In this document: piece by piece, positions 47,285 through 56,143 of the stretch
How positions within the stretch are numbered: the first letter of the stretch is position 1
Layout: the number at the start of each line of letters is the position of its first letter
Origin: Thiobacillus sp.
GTDB lineage: Bacteria > Pseudomonadota > Gammaproteobacteria > Burkholderiales > Thiobacillaceae
Reading direction: 5' to 3'
Assembly: GCF_030696885.1 (NCBI RefSeq)
Contig: NZ_JAUYRI010000005.1
Coordinates: 1-64,000, forward strand
Length of the DNA stretch: 64,000 nt
Position numbers and translations under genes: made by a program
The notes under the pieces: model-generated
Database searches by the model: none
What the model was told of the DNA's origin: nothing
What the model saw: the letters and a program-made list of their open reading frames with translations, nothing else

Positions 47285-48123
47285 CAGTCGCGCACGCCCA
47301 GTTCGTGGAGTTTTTTCAGGACGGCACGCAGCGAGTCATAGTCGCTGTCCTGTACCGGTACCAGGGCATTGATGCCGGCGGTGACGGCCTGCAGCGCCTC
47401 GCGCCCTTTCGGGTCCCGATGCATGGCCAGCATGATGCCGCGCAGCTTGCTGACGAGCGCCGGCGACATGGTGCTGCTGGCGACGAACAGGTGGTCTGAC
47501 ATGGGCGCCGAGGTGGCGATCGCGCGCAGGCCGCGTTTTTCATACTGATAGAACACGTCTTCCTTGACCGCGCCGGCATCGAATTCGCCGGCCAGCACGC
47601 CGAGCGCAATATTGACGTGATCGCCGACGAAGCGGTAACCGGCCAGACGGTCGACTGTGATCCCCGCCTGCCAGAGCTGGTAGCGCGGCACCAGATGGCC
47701 CATGGTCGACTTGGGATCGCCGAAGGCGAAACGCTTGCCGTCCAGTCCGGCCAGATCCTTCACCGGGCTATCGGCGCGCACGAAAATCTTGCTGTGAAAA
47801 ACGGGCTTATCGCCGATCCGTTGGCGCGCCAGCAGGGGTCGCTCGCCATGGGCGTCGCGCAGCTTCACATAGAGGCTTGGCCCGAGGTAGGCGATGTCGT
47901 AGGCGTTCTGTCCGGTGGCGTCGATGTGCGCCTGGTAATCCTGCGAGACGCGCAGCGTGACGGGTTGCCCGAGCTTGTTGCTCAGATACTGTGTCAGGGG
48001 GGCGAAGGCATCGACCACCCGGGTGGCGGGCTTGAAGGGGTGCACGCCGAGCACCAGCTCAGCCTGGGCCGGGCCGGACAGCCAGAGTGCGGTGAGGGCA
48101 ATCAGCCAGATGTGTCTGCTCAT
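47284..48123 (-). CDS. PhnD-like periplasmic substrate-binding protein
   Basis: A 279-residue protein with a clear signal peptide (MSRHIWLIALTALWLSGPAQA, cut before ELVLGV). The mature part follows the phosphate/phosphonate (PhnD) binding-protein pattern: LVLGVHPFKPA, YDIAYLGPSLYVKL, LAGLDGKRFAFGDPKSTMG and GEFDAGAVKEDVF. No ABC permease or ATPase for it lies nearby; the next gene is a histidine kinase. The second in-frame ATG is used because GGAG lies six bases before it. Ligand unknown. Confidence 0.9.
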   Translation of the reverse strand: MSRHIWLIALTALWLSGPAQAELVLGVHPFKPATRVVDAFAPLTQYLSNKLGQPVTLRVSQDYQAHIDATGQNAYDIAYLGPSLYVKLRDAHGERPLLARQRIGDKPVFHSKIFVRADSPVKDLAGLDGKRFAFGDPKSTMGHLVPRYQLWQAGITVDRLAGYRFVGDHVNIALGVLAGEFDAGAVKEDVFYQYEKRGLRAIATSAPMSDHLFVASSTMSPALVSKLRGIMLAMHRDPKGREALQAVTAGINALVPVQDSDYDSLRAVLKKLHELGVRD

Positions 48124-48149
48124 GTGTCGCTCCATCTTGCGTGTGCGGT

Positions 48150-49868
48150 TCAGTCGCTGCGTGTTTCCAGGATGGCATCCGGGCGGGCAGGCGGGTCAAG
48201 CGTGAAATGAAAACGGGCGCCCCGGTCCGGTTTCGCTTCGGCCCATACCCGGCCGCCATGGCGGTGGACGATGCGGCGCACCGTGGCCAGCCCGACGCCG
48301 GTGCCCTCGAATTCGTCACGCCGGTGCAGTCGCTGAAAGGCGCCAAACAGCTTGTCGGCGTATTGCATGTCGAAGCCTGTACCGTTGTCGCACACCCGGA
48401 ATACGGTTTCGCCGTCCCGCTGCGAGGCATCAAAAACGATCTGCGCGGCGGCGGTCTTGCCAGTGTATTTCCAGGCGTTACCGAGCAGATTTTCCAGCAT
48501 GATGCGGAGCAGGCCGGGGTCGCCGACTGCATGCAGGCCGGGCGCGATGTCGACACGTACGTCGCGCGCGGGGTCCTGCCGGCGCAGCTGCGCGACGACT
48601 GCTTCGGCCATGCTGCCGAGGTCGACTGGCTCCGGCTGCAACGGCGCCTGGGTGACGCGCGACAGCTTCAGCATGTCGTCGATCAGCGTGCCCATGTGCT
48701 GGGCGCTGTTGCGCACGCGCTGCAGGTAATCCTTGCCGGTAGTGTCGATCAGCCCGGCGTAGTCCTCCAGCAGAGCGCGGCTGAAGCCATCGATCGCGCG
48801 CAAGGGCGCGCGCAGGTCGTGCGATACCGAATAGGAAAACGCCTTCAGCTCCTGGTTGGCTGCTTCGAGTTCGGCGGTGCGCTGCATCACGCGCTGTTCG
48901 AGTGAGGCATTGAGCTCGCGCAGGCGGTCGGTGACATCCTTGCGATCGAGCTCTGCCGCCACGCGGGTGGCGAAGACGCCGAGCAGCGGCGCCGTCCAGC
49001 GCGTCAACAGCATGGGCTTGGTGTCCATCACGGTGATGAGGCCCCGCATCCGTCCGCTGGACGAGACGAGTGGCGTGCCGAAGTAGCTTTCGACCCCCAT
49101 CTGGGCCAACATCGTGTCGTCGGGATAGAGCCGGGCCGCATCGCGCGGGATCAGTTCCTTGCGCAGATCGAGGATGTCCTTGCACGGCGTGCCTTCCAGC
49201 GTGTAGTCGAAGTTGGGGGCCAACCCATCGTTGGCCCACACCGCCAGGGTGCGCACGTCCTCCCCGCTGTCGAGCAGCAGGCCGATGAAGGCATAGCGCG
49301 CGCCGTAGGCCTGGGCGAGGTTGCGCACGCAGCGCTGGAACAGATCGTCCGGATCGTCTGCACTGGTGGTGCGTGCCAGAAACTCCATCACCGTCTGCGC
49401 CTGTTTTTGTTCGCTGATGTCGAACAGAAAACCCTGCAGGTGCGTCGGGCCCTCGGTTCCACCGATGACGTTGACGTGGTCGCGCAACCATACCGTGCGG
49501 CCGTCGGCTGCCAGCATGCGGTATTCGATCTCGTGGTCTTCGCCGCGGCGGGCGGCCTCGAAGCAGAAGCGCGGCGCCCATTCGCGGTCGTCGGGGTGTA
49601 TGTGCGCCTGCCAGAAGCCCGGCTCGAGCCAGGCCTCGGCCGGGTGGCCGAGTATGGCCTCGATCTGCGGGTCGATATGGGTGTAGCGGTCTTCGGCGAG
49701 ATCGTATTTCCAGGGGATCGCGCGGGCGGAATTCAGCAGGCTGCGGTAGCGCGGCGGTACCGTTGAGTCAGGTGAGTGGCTGTCTATCGGCGATGCCGCT
49801 GCATCCTGCGCGTCCATGCCCGGGGTGGGCGCGTTCGGGTGTTTTCCTGCGTGAATGCGTGCTGACAT
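48150..49868 (-). CDS. PAS-GAF sensor histidine kinase
   Basis: A 572-residue soluble kinase. A PAS domain with PAC segment (about 40-150; SARAIPWKYDLAEDRYTHID), a GAF domain (about 165-325), then HisKA with SVSHDLRAPLRAIDGF and an ATPase domain with GTGVGLATVRRIVHRHGG. The ATG with GGAG upstream (MSARIHAG) is preferred over one eleven codons earlier. It is the first of three related kinases in the cluster. No membrane segment is seen. Confidence 0.92.
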   Translation of the reverse strand: MSARIHAGKHPNAPTPGMDAQDAAASPIDSHSPDSTVPPRYRSLLNSARAIPWKYDLAEDRYTHIDPQIEAILGHPAEAWLEPGFWQAHIHPDDREWAPRFCFEAARRGEDHEIEYRMLAADGRTVWLRDHVNVIGGTEGPTHLQGFLFDISEQKQAQTVMEFLARTTSADDPDDLFQRCVRNLAQAYGARYAFIGLLLDSGEDVRTLAVWANDGLAPNFDYTLEGTPCKDILDLRKELIPRDAARLYPDDTMLAQMGVESYFGTPLVSSSGRMRGLITVMDTKPMLLTRWTAPLLGVFATRVAAELDRKDVTDRLRELNASLEQRVMQRTAELEAANQELKAFSYSVSHDLRAPLRAIDGFSRALLEDYAGLIDTTGKDYLQRVRNSAQHMGTLIDDMLKLSRVTQAPLQPEPVDLGSMAEAVVAQLRRQDPARDVRVDIAPGLHAVGDPGLLRIMLENLLGNAWKYTGKTAAAQIVFDASQRDGETVFRVCDNGTGFDMQYADKLFGAFQRLHRRDEFEGTGVGLATVRRIVHRHGGRVWAEAKPDRGARFHFTLDPPARPDAILETRSD

Positions 49869-49937
49869 GAGAGCGCTCCTGCAGACTGCACTTCTGGGCA
49901 TGAGGGTCTGTCCGCCGCACGGCAGACAGACCGGAGT

Positions 49938-51632
49938 TCAATTGACCGGCAACGGCTCCGGCCGGTGGATACCATATCCTTGCGCATAGTCCACGCCGAT
50001 TTCGACCAGGCGCGCACGCAGGGCCTCCGACTCCACGAATTCGGCAATCGTCGTGAGGCCGGCTACGTGGCCGATGTTGTTGATGGCCTCGACGATCGAT
50101 GCATCCATGGGATCGTCCAGCATGTCGCGGACGAAGCCGCCGTCGATCTTCAGATAATCGGCGTGCAGGGCTTTCAGGTAGGAAAACGAACTCAGGCCGG
50201 CGCCAAAATCGTCGAGCGCGACGCGGCAGCCGAGCGTCTTGACGCCATCGATGAAGGCGAGCGCATGGTTGAGGTTGGAGATCGCCGCGGTTTCGGTGAT
50301 TTCGAAGCAGACGCTGGCGGCCGGGATGCCATGCTGTTCCAGCTGGTCCTTCACAAAGGCGAGAAAATGCTCGTCGTTCAGCGTTGCGCCGGACAGGTTG
50401 ATGAAGGCCAGCCCCTTGTCGAGCTCGGGTGCGGCAGCGCGGCAGGAAGAGAGGTGGCTCAGGCAATGTGCGACGACCCAGCGATCCATCGCCGGCATCA
50501 GGCCGTAGCGTTCGGCGGCGGGGATGAAGGTGCCGGGCAGGATCAGGCGACTGTTGCCCGGCTCGCGCATCCGTAGCAGGAACTCACAGCATTCGGCCGG
50601 GTGGGCGCCGTTCAGCGCAACGATGCGTTGATGGTGCAACTCGAAGAAATCGGTTTCCAGCGCGCGGTTGATGCGGTTGACCCATTCCATTTCGCCATGG
50701 CGCTGGCGCAGCTCGACGTCGTCCGGCAGGTAGAGCTGGATCCGGTTTCGCCCCTTGTCCTTGGCGGCATAGCAGGCCATGTCGGCCTGGCGTAGCGCAT
50801 CGCCGAGGGTGAGGCCGGGATGGTCGAGCATCACCATGCCGAGGCTGGCACCAATGTTGAAGTTCTTGTCCTGCCAGATGAAACGGAAGTCGCGCACCAG
50901 TTCGAGCATGCGTTCGCCGATGCGCCGGGCCTGATCCGGTGGGCAATCCAGCAGCAGCACGCCGAACTCGTCGCCGCCCAGGCGGGCCAGGGTGTCGGCA
51001 CCGCGGATGGGCTCCTTGAGCAGGGTGGCGACCTGGCGCAGCAACTCGTCGCCGGCCACATGGCCGCAGGTGTCGTTGATGATCTTGAACTGGTCCAAGT
51101 CGACGTAGAGCAGGGCATGGCTATGGCCATGCTCGGTGGTTTCGAGCGCACGCCGTAGTTGGTGCTCGAATTCGAAGCGGTTGTTGAGCCCGGTCAGCGC
51201 ATCGTGGAAGGCCATATGCTCGATGGCCTGGCGCGCCTGTCGATGCGCCTGGCGGGTCTTGGCGTCGCGCAGTTCGCGCTGGATGGCCGGCGCCAGCCGG
51301 GCCAGATTGCCTTTCATGATGTAGTCGTGGGCGCCGCCCCGCATCGCGGCCACGGCGATGTCTTCGCCGATGCTGCCGGACACGATGATGATCGGTAGGT
51401 CGACATCGCGTTCGCGCACGATGGCGAGCGTTTCATCCGAATTGAAACCCGACATGTTGTGGTCGGTGATAACGACATCCCACTCGCCCTCGTCCAGCGC
51501 CGAGCGCAGGCCGGCTTGCGTGTCGACGCGAACATGCTCGAGGGTGAAGCCGTTTCTCGACAGCTCCCGCACCACCAGCAGGGCGTCGTCCTCGGAGTCC
51601 TCGACCAGCAGCAGGCGCAGGGGCTGGTTCAT
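49938..51632 (-). CDS. Receiver-GGDEF-EAL protein
   Basis: A 564-residue c-di-GMP enzyme. The receiver (1-120) has LLVEDSEDDALLV and Asp in VITDHNMSGF. The GGDEF domain has ARLGGDEFGVLLL with an I-site RGAD. The EAL domain has EFLLRMRE in place of the usual EALLRW, then NLSGATL, FEITETA, LDDFGAGLSSFSYLK and IAEFVES; the metal-binding acidic residues appear to be kept. Both activities are therefore possible and would be set by phosphorylation. It starts 3 bases after the receiver gene upstream. Confidence 0.93.
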   Translation of the reverse strand: MNQPLRLLLVEDSEDDALLVVRELSRNGFTLEHVRVDTQAGLRSALDEGEWDVVITDHNMSGFNSDETLAIVRERDVDLPIIIVSGSIGEDIAVAAMRGGAHDYIMKGNLARLAPAIQRELRDAKTRQAHRQARQAIEHMAFHDALTGLNNRFEFEHQLRRALETTEHGHSHALLYVDLDQFKIINDTCGHVAGDELLRQVATLLKEPIRGADTLARLGGDEFGVLLLDCPPDQARRIGERMLELVRDFRFIWQDKNFNIGASLGMVMLDHPGLTLGDALRQADMACYAAKDKGRNRIQLYLPDDVELRQRHGEMEWVNRINRALETDFFELHHQRIVALNGAHPAECCEFLLRMREPGNSRLILPGTFIPAAERYGLMPAMDRWVVAHCLSHLSSCRAAAPELDKGLAFINLSGATLNDEHFLAFVKDQLEQHGIPAASVCFEITETAAISNLNHALAFIDGVKTLGCRVALDDFGAGLSSFSYLKALHADYLKIDGGFVRDMLDDPMDASIVEAINNIGHVAGLTTIAEFVESEALRARLVEIGVDYAQGYGIHRPEPLPVN

Positions 51633-51635
51633 GGT

Positions 51636-52082
51636 TCAGGCTTGGGCAGGGGGCGGCACGTTGACCACCAGCCAATAGAGGCCCATCTGGCGCACGGCTT
51701 CCATGAACTGCTCGAAATCGACCGGTTTGCGAATATAGCTGTTGGCGCCGAGCTGATAGCTGGAAAGCACGTCTCGCTCTTCGTTGGATGTGGTGAGCAC
51801 CGCCACCGGCTGCAGCGCGGTGCGCGGGTCGGCTCGCATCTGCCGCAGCACCTCGAGCCCGTCGACGCGCGGCAGCTTGAGGTCGAGCAGCACGATCTGG
51901 GGCTGGATGCGCGTATCGCGGCCGGCATAGGTGCCGGTGCCGAAAAGGTAGTCGAGTGCCTCGACGCCGTCGCGCGCCACGACGACTTCGTTGTAGATGT
52001 TGTTCTTTTTCAGCGCTCGCAGCGTGAGCGCCTCGTCATCAGGATTGTCTTCAACCAGCAGGATGACCTTGTCGGACTGCAT
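51636..52082 (-). CDS. Single-domain response regulator (Rcp1-like)
   Basis: A 148-residue stand-alone receiver of the type often encoded with phytochrome-like kinases: ILLVEDNPDDEALTLRAL, Asp in VLLDLKLPRVDGL, Thr in VLTTSNEERD and Lys in SYIRKPVDF. GGAGG lies ten bases before the ATG. As first gene of the cluster it is the likely phospho-acceptor for one or more of the three downstream kinases, passing phosphate on by an unknown route. Confidence 0.93.
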   Translation of the reverse strand: MQSDKVILLVEDNPDDEALTLRALKKNNIYNEVVVARDGVEALDYLFGTGTYAGRDTRIQPQIVLLDLKLPRVDGLEVLRQMRADPRTALQPVAVLTTSNEERDVLSSYQLGANSYIRKPVDFEQFMEAVRQMGLYWLVVNVPPPAQA

Positions 52083-52152
52083 GGCGTAGCGCCTCCATTG
52101 TTGTTTTTGGCTGGGCGCGTTCAGTTTGAATGCCCTTCTTAACAGCATACGC

Positions 52153-52182
52153 AATATATCTGTAATCCCATATGCGCGACAA
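52153..52182 (-). promoter_or_regulatory. Candidate sigma-70 promoter of the kinase cluster
   Basis: Minus strand: TTGTCG-N18-TATATT, 71 bases before the first receiver gene, in an AT-rich part of the 297-base divergent gap. The rest of that gap shows no further feature that I can name. Confidence 0.35.
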
Positions 52183-52379
52183 GCGAACTGGTACAAATAG
52201 TCCATTGCTTAATTGTTTTTTAAAGTAGCTATTTCGTACTAGACGAATATCCAGTAACCCGTGCGGCCCGTCTCCGGCATGCGCCATCGCCCGCGATGAA
52301 CACGCGGACTGGCCAGCGCTAAACTGAGGTCCTCGCATCGGCGGGTGTGCAGCGCGCGCCCGGCAGAAAGGAGCACGCC

Positions 52380-53882
52380 ATGACAGTCACAAGCCTGCAT
52401 CTGTGGATCAACGGTCAGCGCACCCTGTCGCAGGGCAGCCGCATGGCCGACGTGTTCAACCCGGCCAGCGGCGAAGTGATCCGGCGTGTGCCGCTGGCAA
52501 GCCGGCGCGACATCGATGCTGCGGTGATGGCGGCGCGGGCCGCGTTCCCCGCCTGGCGCGAGACCACGCCCTTGCGCCGCGCGCGCATCCTCACCCGTTT
52601 TTGCGAACTGATGGAACAGCATCGCGACGAACTCGCGCGGCTGGCCTCGGAAGAACACGGCAAGACCGTGCTCGACGCCGTCGGCTCGGTACAGCGCGGC
52701 ATCGAGGTGATCGAATTCGCCTGCGGCGTGCCGCATCTGCTGAAAGGCGAGCACGCCGAAGACGTCGGCCGCGGCGTCGACTGCCATTCGATGCTGCAGC
52801 CGGTGGGGGTGTGTGCCGGCATCACGCCGTTCAATTTCCCCGCCATGGTGCCGCTGTGGATGTTTCCGGTCGCCATCGCCTGCGGCAACACCTTCGTTCT
52901 CAAGCCCTCGGAAAAAGTGCCCTCGTGCAGCCTGCGCATGGCCGAGCTGTTCAAGGACGCAGGGCTGCCCGATGGCGTCTTTAATGTCGTGCCCGGCGAC
53001 AAGGAGGCGGTCGAGGCGCTGCTCGAGCATCCCGACGTCGGCGCCATTTCCTTTGTCGGCTCCACCCCGGTGGCCAGGCACATCTACGAAACAGCGGCTC
53101 GCAACGGCAAGCGCGTGCAGGCGCTGGGCGGCGCCAAGAACCATGCCGTGGTGATGCCCGACGCCGACATGGCGTTCACCGCCGATGCGCTGGTCGGCGC
53201 GGCCTACGGCTCTGCCGGGGAACGCTGCATGGCGATTTCCACCGTGGTGGCAGTGGGCGAGGCGGGCGATCGCCTGCTGCCGCTGCTGCGCGAGCGGGCG
53301 GCGCAGATCCGGGTCGGGCGCGGCGACACCGCGGACGTCGGCATGGGCCCGGTGATTTCACAGGCGCATCGCGAGCGCATCGTTGACCTGATCGGCAGCG
53401 GCGTCGACCAGGGCGCCGAACTGGTGCTCGACGGACGCGGCATCGACGTCGCCGGCGGCGAGCGCGGCTTTTTTATCGGCCCCACCCTGTTCGACCGCGT
53501 GTCGCCGGACATGGACATCTACCGCGAAGAGATTTTTGGCCCGGTGCTGATCGTGTTGCGGGCGGACAGCTTCGATGCGGCGGTCCATCTGATCAACGCC
53601 AACCCCTACGGCAACGGCACCGCGATTTTCACCGGCTCCGGCCACTGGGCGCGCCGCTTCGAAAACGAGATCGAAGTCGGCATGGTCGGCGTCAACGTGC
53701 CGATCCCGGTGCCGATGGCCTTCTTCTCCTTTGGCGGCTGGAAAGCCTCGCTGTTCGGCGACCTTCACATGCACGGCATGGAAGGCGTGGTCTTCTACAC
53801 GCGCACCAAGGTCGTCACCCGCCGCTGGCCGGCGCCGGCCGAGCGCACCGACAGCTCGCTGGCCATGCCCACCCTGGGCTGA
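52380..53882 (+). CDS. mmsA: CoA-acylating methylmalonate-semialdehyde dehydrogenase
   Basis: A 500-residue NAD-dependent aldehyde dehydrogenase. Features of the acylating subgroup: catalytic Cys in GERCMAIS (most members read GQRCMALS), GITPFNFPAMVPLWMFP, SFVGSTPVA and the C-terminal IPVPMAFFSFGGWKAS. It oxidises (methyl)malonate semialdehyde to acetyl- or propionyl-CoA in valine, inositol or beta-alanine breakdown. No other gene of those pathways is nearby, so the physiological substrate is uncertain. AAAGGAG precedes the chosen ATG. Confidence 0.93.
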   Translation: MTVTSLHLWINGQRTLSQGSRMADVFNPASGEVIRRVPLASRRDIDAAVMAARAAFPAWRETTPLRRARILTRFCELMEQHRDELARLASEEHGKTVLDAVGSVQRGIEVIEFACGVPHLLKGEHAEDVGRGVDCHSMLQPVGVCAGITPFNFPAMVPLWMFPVAIACGNTFVLKPSEKVPSCSLRMAELFKDAGLPDGVFNVVPGDKEAVEALLEHPDVGAISFVGSTPVARHIYETAARNGKRVQALGGAKNHAVVMPDADMAFTADALVGAAYGSAGERCMAISTVVAVGEAGDRLLPLLRERAAQIRVGRGDTADVGMGPVISQAHRERIVDLIGSGVDQGAELVLDGRGIDVAGGERGFFIGPTLFDRVSPDMDIYREEIFGPVLIVLRADSFDAAVHLINANPYGNGTAIFTGSGHWARRFENEIEVGMVGVNVPIPVPMAFFSFGGWKASLFGDLHMHGMEGVVFYTRTKVVTRRWPAPAERTDSSLAMPTLG

Positions 53883-54020
53883 AGTGCCTGCCCCGGGCGG
53901 CTGAAACGAGCCGCGCATCGGTTAAACTCGAATCCGCGCAAGCCTCTGCAGCATCCTCCGGTCGCGACCGCGCGGCCGGATCGAAACGATTCATGACAAC
54001 GACACGAGCACACCCAAGGC

Positions 54021-54413
54021 ATGACCTCAGCTGAAACCCGACCCTGTCCATTCTGCCAACTGGACCCGCACCGCATCGTCGCCGAAGAGGAACTGGCCGT
54101 CGCCTACCGCGATGGATTTCCCGTCTCGCTCGGCCACAGCGTCATCATTCCGCGCCGCCACTTCGCCACCCTGTTCGAAGCCACCGAGGCCGAGCATCTG
54201 GCGATGTTCCGCATGCTGGCGCAGGCCAAGGACATCCTCGACCGCCATCACCAGCCCGACGGCTACAACATTGGCATCAATCACGGCCAGGCCGGCGGGC
54301 AGAGCGTGCCCCACCTGCACATCCACCTGATCCCGCGCTATCGCGGCGACAAGGAAGACGCACGCGGCGGTGTGCGCTGGGTGCTGCCGGACAAGGCGAA
54401 GTATTGGGCGTGA
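54021..54413 (+). CDS. HIT-family hydrolase
   Basis: A 130-residue protein with the histidine triad HLHIHL (H98, H100, H102) and the approach NIGINHGQAGGQSVPHLH. An N-terminal CPFC (C9, C12) suggests a zinc site, as in many bacterial HIT proteins. It probably cleaves dinucleoside polyphosphates or nucleoside phosphoramidates. A strong terminator follows. Confidence 0.95.
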   Translation: MTSAETRPCPFCQLDPHRIVAEEELAVAYRDGFPVSLGHSVIIPRRHFATLFEATEAEHLAMFRMLAQAKDILDRHHQPDGYNIGINHGQAGGQSVPHLHIHLIPRYRGDKEDARGGVRWVLPDKAKYWA

Positions 54414-54440
54414 ACTGCACGCATTGAGAATTCCGGAATG

Positions 54441-54470
54441 AAAAATGCCCGCCGCTATGCGGGCATTTTT
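54441..54470. terminator. Bidirectional rho-independent terminator
   Basis: AAAAATGCCCGC, a CGCTAT loop region, then GCGGGCATTTTT. The symmetrical stem with A and T runs can end transcription in both directions: the HIT gene on the plus strand, and the tRNA-like remnant on the minus strand. Confidence 0.9.
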
Positions 54471-54476
54471 GTATTT

Positions 54477-54555
54477 CGCTCCCCGACCTGGGTCCGAACC
54501 AGGGCCTGCGAAACCAGCCCCAGGCGAGTGTCGACGACGCTGCCGATCTATCGGG
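54477..54555 (-). pseudogene. Decayed tRNA-Asn copy
   Basis: The first about 40 bases (plus-strand GCTCCCCGACCTGGG then CCGAACCAGGG) match the 3' half of the intact tRNA-Asn at 61.4 kb: acceptor strand and a still paired T arm. The anticodon and D arms have diverged, but the 5' end is recognisable (CCCGATAG on the minus strand). It reads in the same direction as the intact tRNA and is followed, on its own strand, by a terminator. The stop codon of the TfoX-like gene lies in its 5' end. Confidence 0.65.
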
Positions 54556-54892
54556 TCCGGGCGGATTTCACGAACGCGAGCGAAGCCTGAAACAGTTCGA
54601 GATCCTTCTCGTACTCGGCCGCATCGGCGCGGTCGATCTGTACCCATTCCCGAGTGCTGGCCATACCGCCGGGCTGGAACGAGACGACATCGCCCCTTGA
54701 GAACTGCAGTTCGGTCGCGGTGGCGGCGGGCAGGCGCAGTCCGACGCCGCGACCGCTGATGCAGGCGAACATCTTGTCGCTGACGAAGTAGGCATCAAGG
54801 CCGCTGATTTTTCTTGCGCTCACGCCAGGGAGCTTGAGAAGCAGGGCGTCGATCAGCGCCTTGCGACTTGATTCGGGTGTATCAGTATCCAA
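54548..54892 (-). CDS. TfoX N-terminal domain protein
   Basis: A 114-residue protein. VSARKISGLDAYFVSDKMFA, GVGLRLPAATATEL and FQPGGMASTREWVQI follow the TfoX_N (YjhX/TfoX-like) domain; the C-terminal competence-related half of full TfoX is absent, as in many stand-alone members. Function is not established for these short forms. Its stop codon falls inside the decayed tRNA copy, so the present C-terminus may have been set by the rearrangement there. Confidence 0.8.
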   Translation of the reverse strand: MDTDTPESSRKALIDALLLKLPGVSARKISGLDAYFVSDKMFACISGRGVGLRLPAATATELQFSRGDVVSFQPGGMASTREWVQIDRADAAEYEKDLELFQASLAFVKSARTR

Positions 54893-55242
54893 GGGGGATC
54901 CGCCAGGGTGTCATTGAACAATGAGATGGATCATAAAGGCAAAGTCTGGCACGACTCATCTATTCATGTTTCCCGCGCACAAGTTTGATATTGATCTATT
55001 TATATGTCCGGTTCTCGACCATTCCATGATCTGGCGGCTTGATAGGCAAATTGACCAATCCTGAGCATGTTTATTTTCATGGTCTAACATGCATCTGTAG
55101 TCTGCAGCATTGAGTTCGACGATTTTTGCCATTAAGTACCGCTTTCCTGCGTGCCACGGTTCCTCGCCATTGATTTTCTTAGCTGTTTCGTAAACGAAGG
55201 ACGCGTGTTCGTGTTTTAGAGACTCTTAGGAGACCTGAGCCC
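54893..55242. promoter_or_regulatory. AT-rich leader region of the apr operon
   Basis: 350 bases without a gene, clearly richer in A and T than its surroundings. It must hold the promoter for aprMBA on the plus strand and probably one for the TfoX-like gene on the minus strand. A perfect 7-base inverted repeat, GCATGTT/AACATGC (55065-55092, 14-base loop), could be an operator or RNA hairpin. No promoter boxes are convincing. TTAGGAGA lies ten bases before aprM. Confidence 0.5.
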
Positions 55243-56091
55243 ATGTTCGCTAGTAACCCCTTCGCCGAACTCGCCGCCGTCATACCCCCGACTGCCATGC
55301 AGGCATACGTCGTGCTGATGATCCTTCTGGTGGTGGCCGGGACGATACTCGACATGCTCCACAAGAAAAGCGCCCAGTACTTTTTCGAGAATGCCAGGAA
55401 GGCCAAAAAGAACGCGACGCGTACGCTCGGTGCGGGTGAAAAAGGCGCACTGGCCTTGAAGACCGTCGCCAATGAGGTGCTGACCTCGGGCGAATTCGCC
55501 AATCCGAAGCGCCGCATTTCGCACCTCTTCACCATGTACGGCTTCATCGTTTTTGTCGTCACCACGGCGATACTGATCTTTGCCTATCCGACCCTGGAAG
55601 ATCCGGCACCGACTATCCTGCCGCTGCTTTGGCACCTGGGCGCGGCCATGCTGTGCCTGGGGGGTTACTGGTTCTGGTTCAGCATCCGGGTCGATGTCGC
55701 CTCCGAGGGCGTCAAGTGGTATCAGCTGAACGGACGCGGCGACCTTTTCATCATCGGCCTGCTTGGCATGGCCACCTTCGCGCTGCTCTGGTCTTTCACC
55801 CTGGGCGTCGACACGCTGAACATGCTGTTCTTCGTATTGTTCGTCGCCTTTAGCACGCTGCTTTTCGGCTCGGTGTACTGGTCCAAGTTCGCACACATGT
55901 TCTTCAAGCCTGCGGCCGCTTTCCAGAAGCGCATCATCAAGGCGGATGGTTCGAGAGAGAACATGCCCGCCATCTACGATTTGTCGGATCCTGACGTGCA
56001 GGCGAGGTTTCCGGATATCCCGACCTACATGGGCGCCAACCCGCCCAACATGGGACTGGGCATCAAGCGTGAACCGTCCAGCCATTTTTAA
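55243..56091 (+). CDS. aprM: Adenylylsulfate reductase membrane anchor AprM
   Basis: A 282-residue inner-membrane protein. Five hydrophobic helices: about 21-39, 97-115, 125-147, 167-186 and 192-213, with a basic cytoplasmic loop between the first two. It sits just upstream of aprB and aprA, the arrangement of Thiobacillus-type sulfur oxidisers in which AprM, not QmoABC, is thought to pass electrons from sulfite oxidation to the membrane. No haem- or cluster-binding motif is obvious in it. Confidence 0.9.
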   Translation: MFASNPFAELAAVIPPTAMQAYVVLMILLVVAGTILDMLHKKSAQYFFENARKAKKNATRTLGAGEKGALALKTVANEVLTSGEFANPKRRISHLFTMYGFIVFVVTTAILIFAYPTLEDPAPTILPLLWHLGAAMLCLGGYWFWFSIRVDVASEGVKWYQLNGRGDLFIIGLLGMATFALLWSFTLGVDTLNMLFFVLFVAFSTLLFGSVYWSKFAHMFFKPAAAFQKRIIKADGSRENMPAIYDLSDPDVQARFPDIPTYMGANPPNMGLGIKREPSSHF

Positions 56092-56143
56092 TCGCCCCAT
56101 CAATTAACAACCCCGGCAATCCAACAGAATCGAGAGGAACCCC

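Noticed and set aside
54477-54555. A functional tRNA at this site
   Set aside because: The T arm and acceptor 3' strand are intact, but no D arm or anticodon stem can be formed and the acceptor 5' strand has mismatches.
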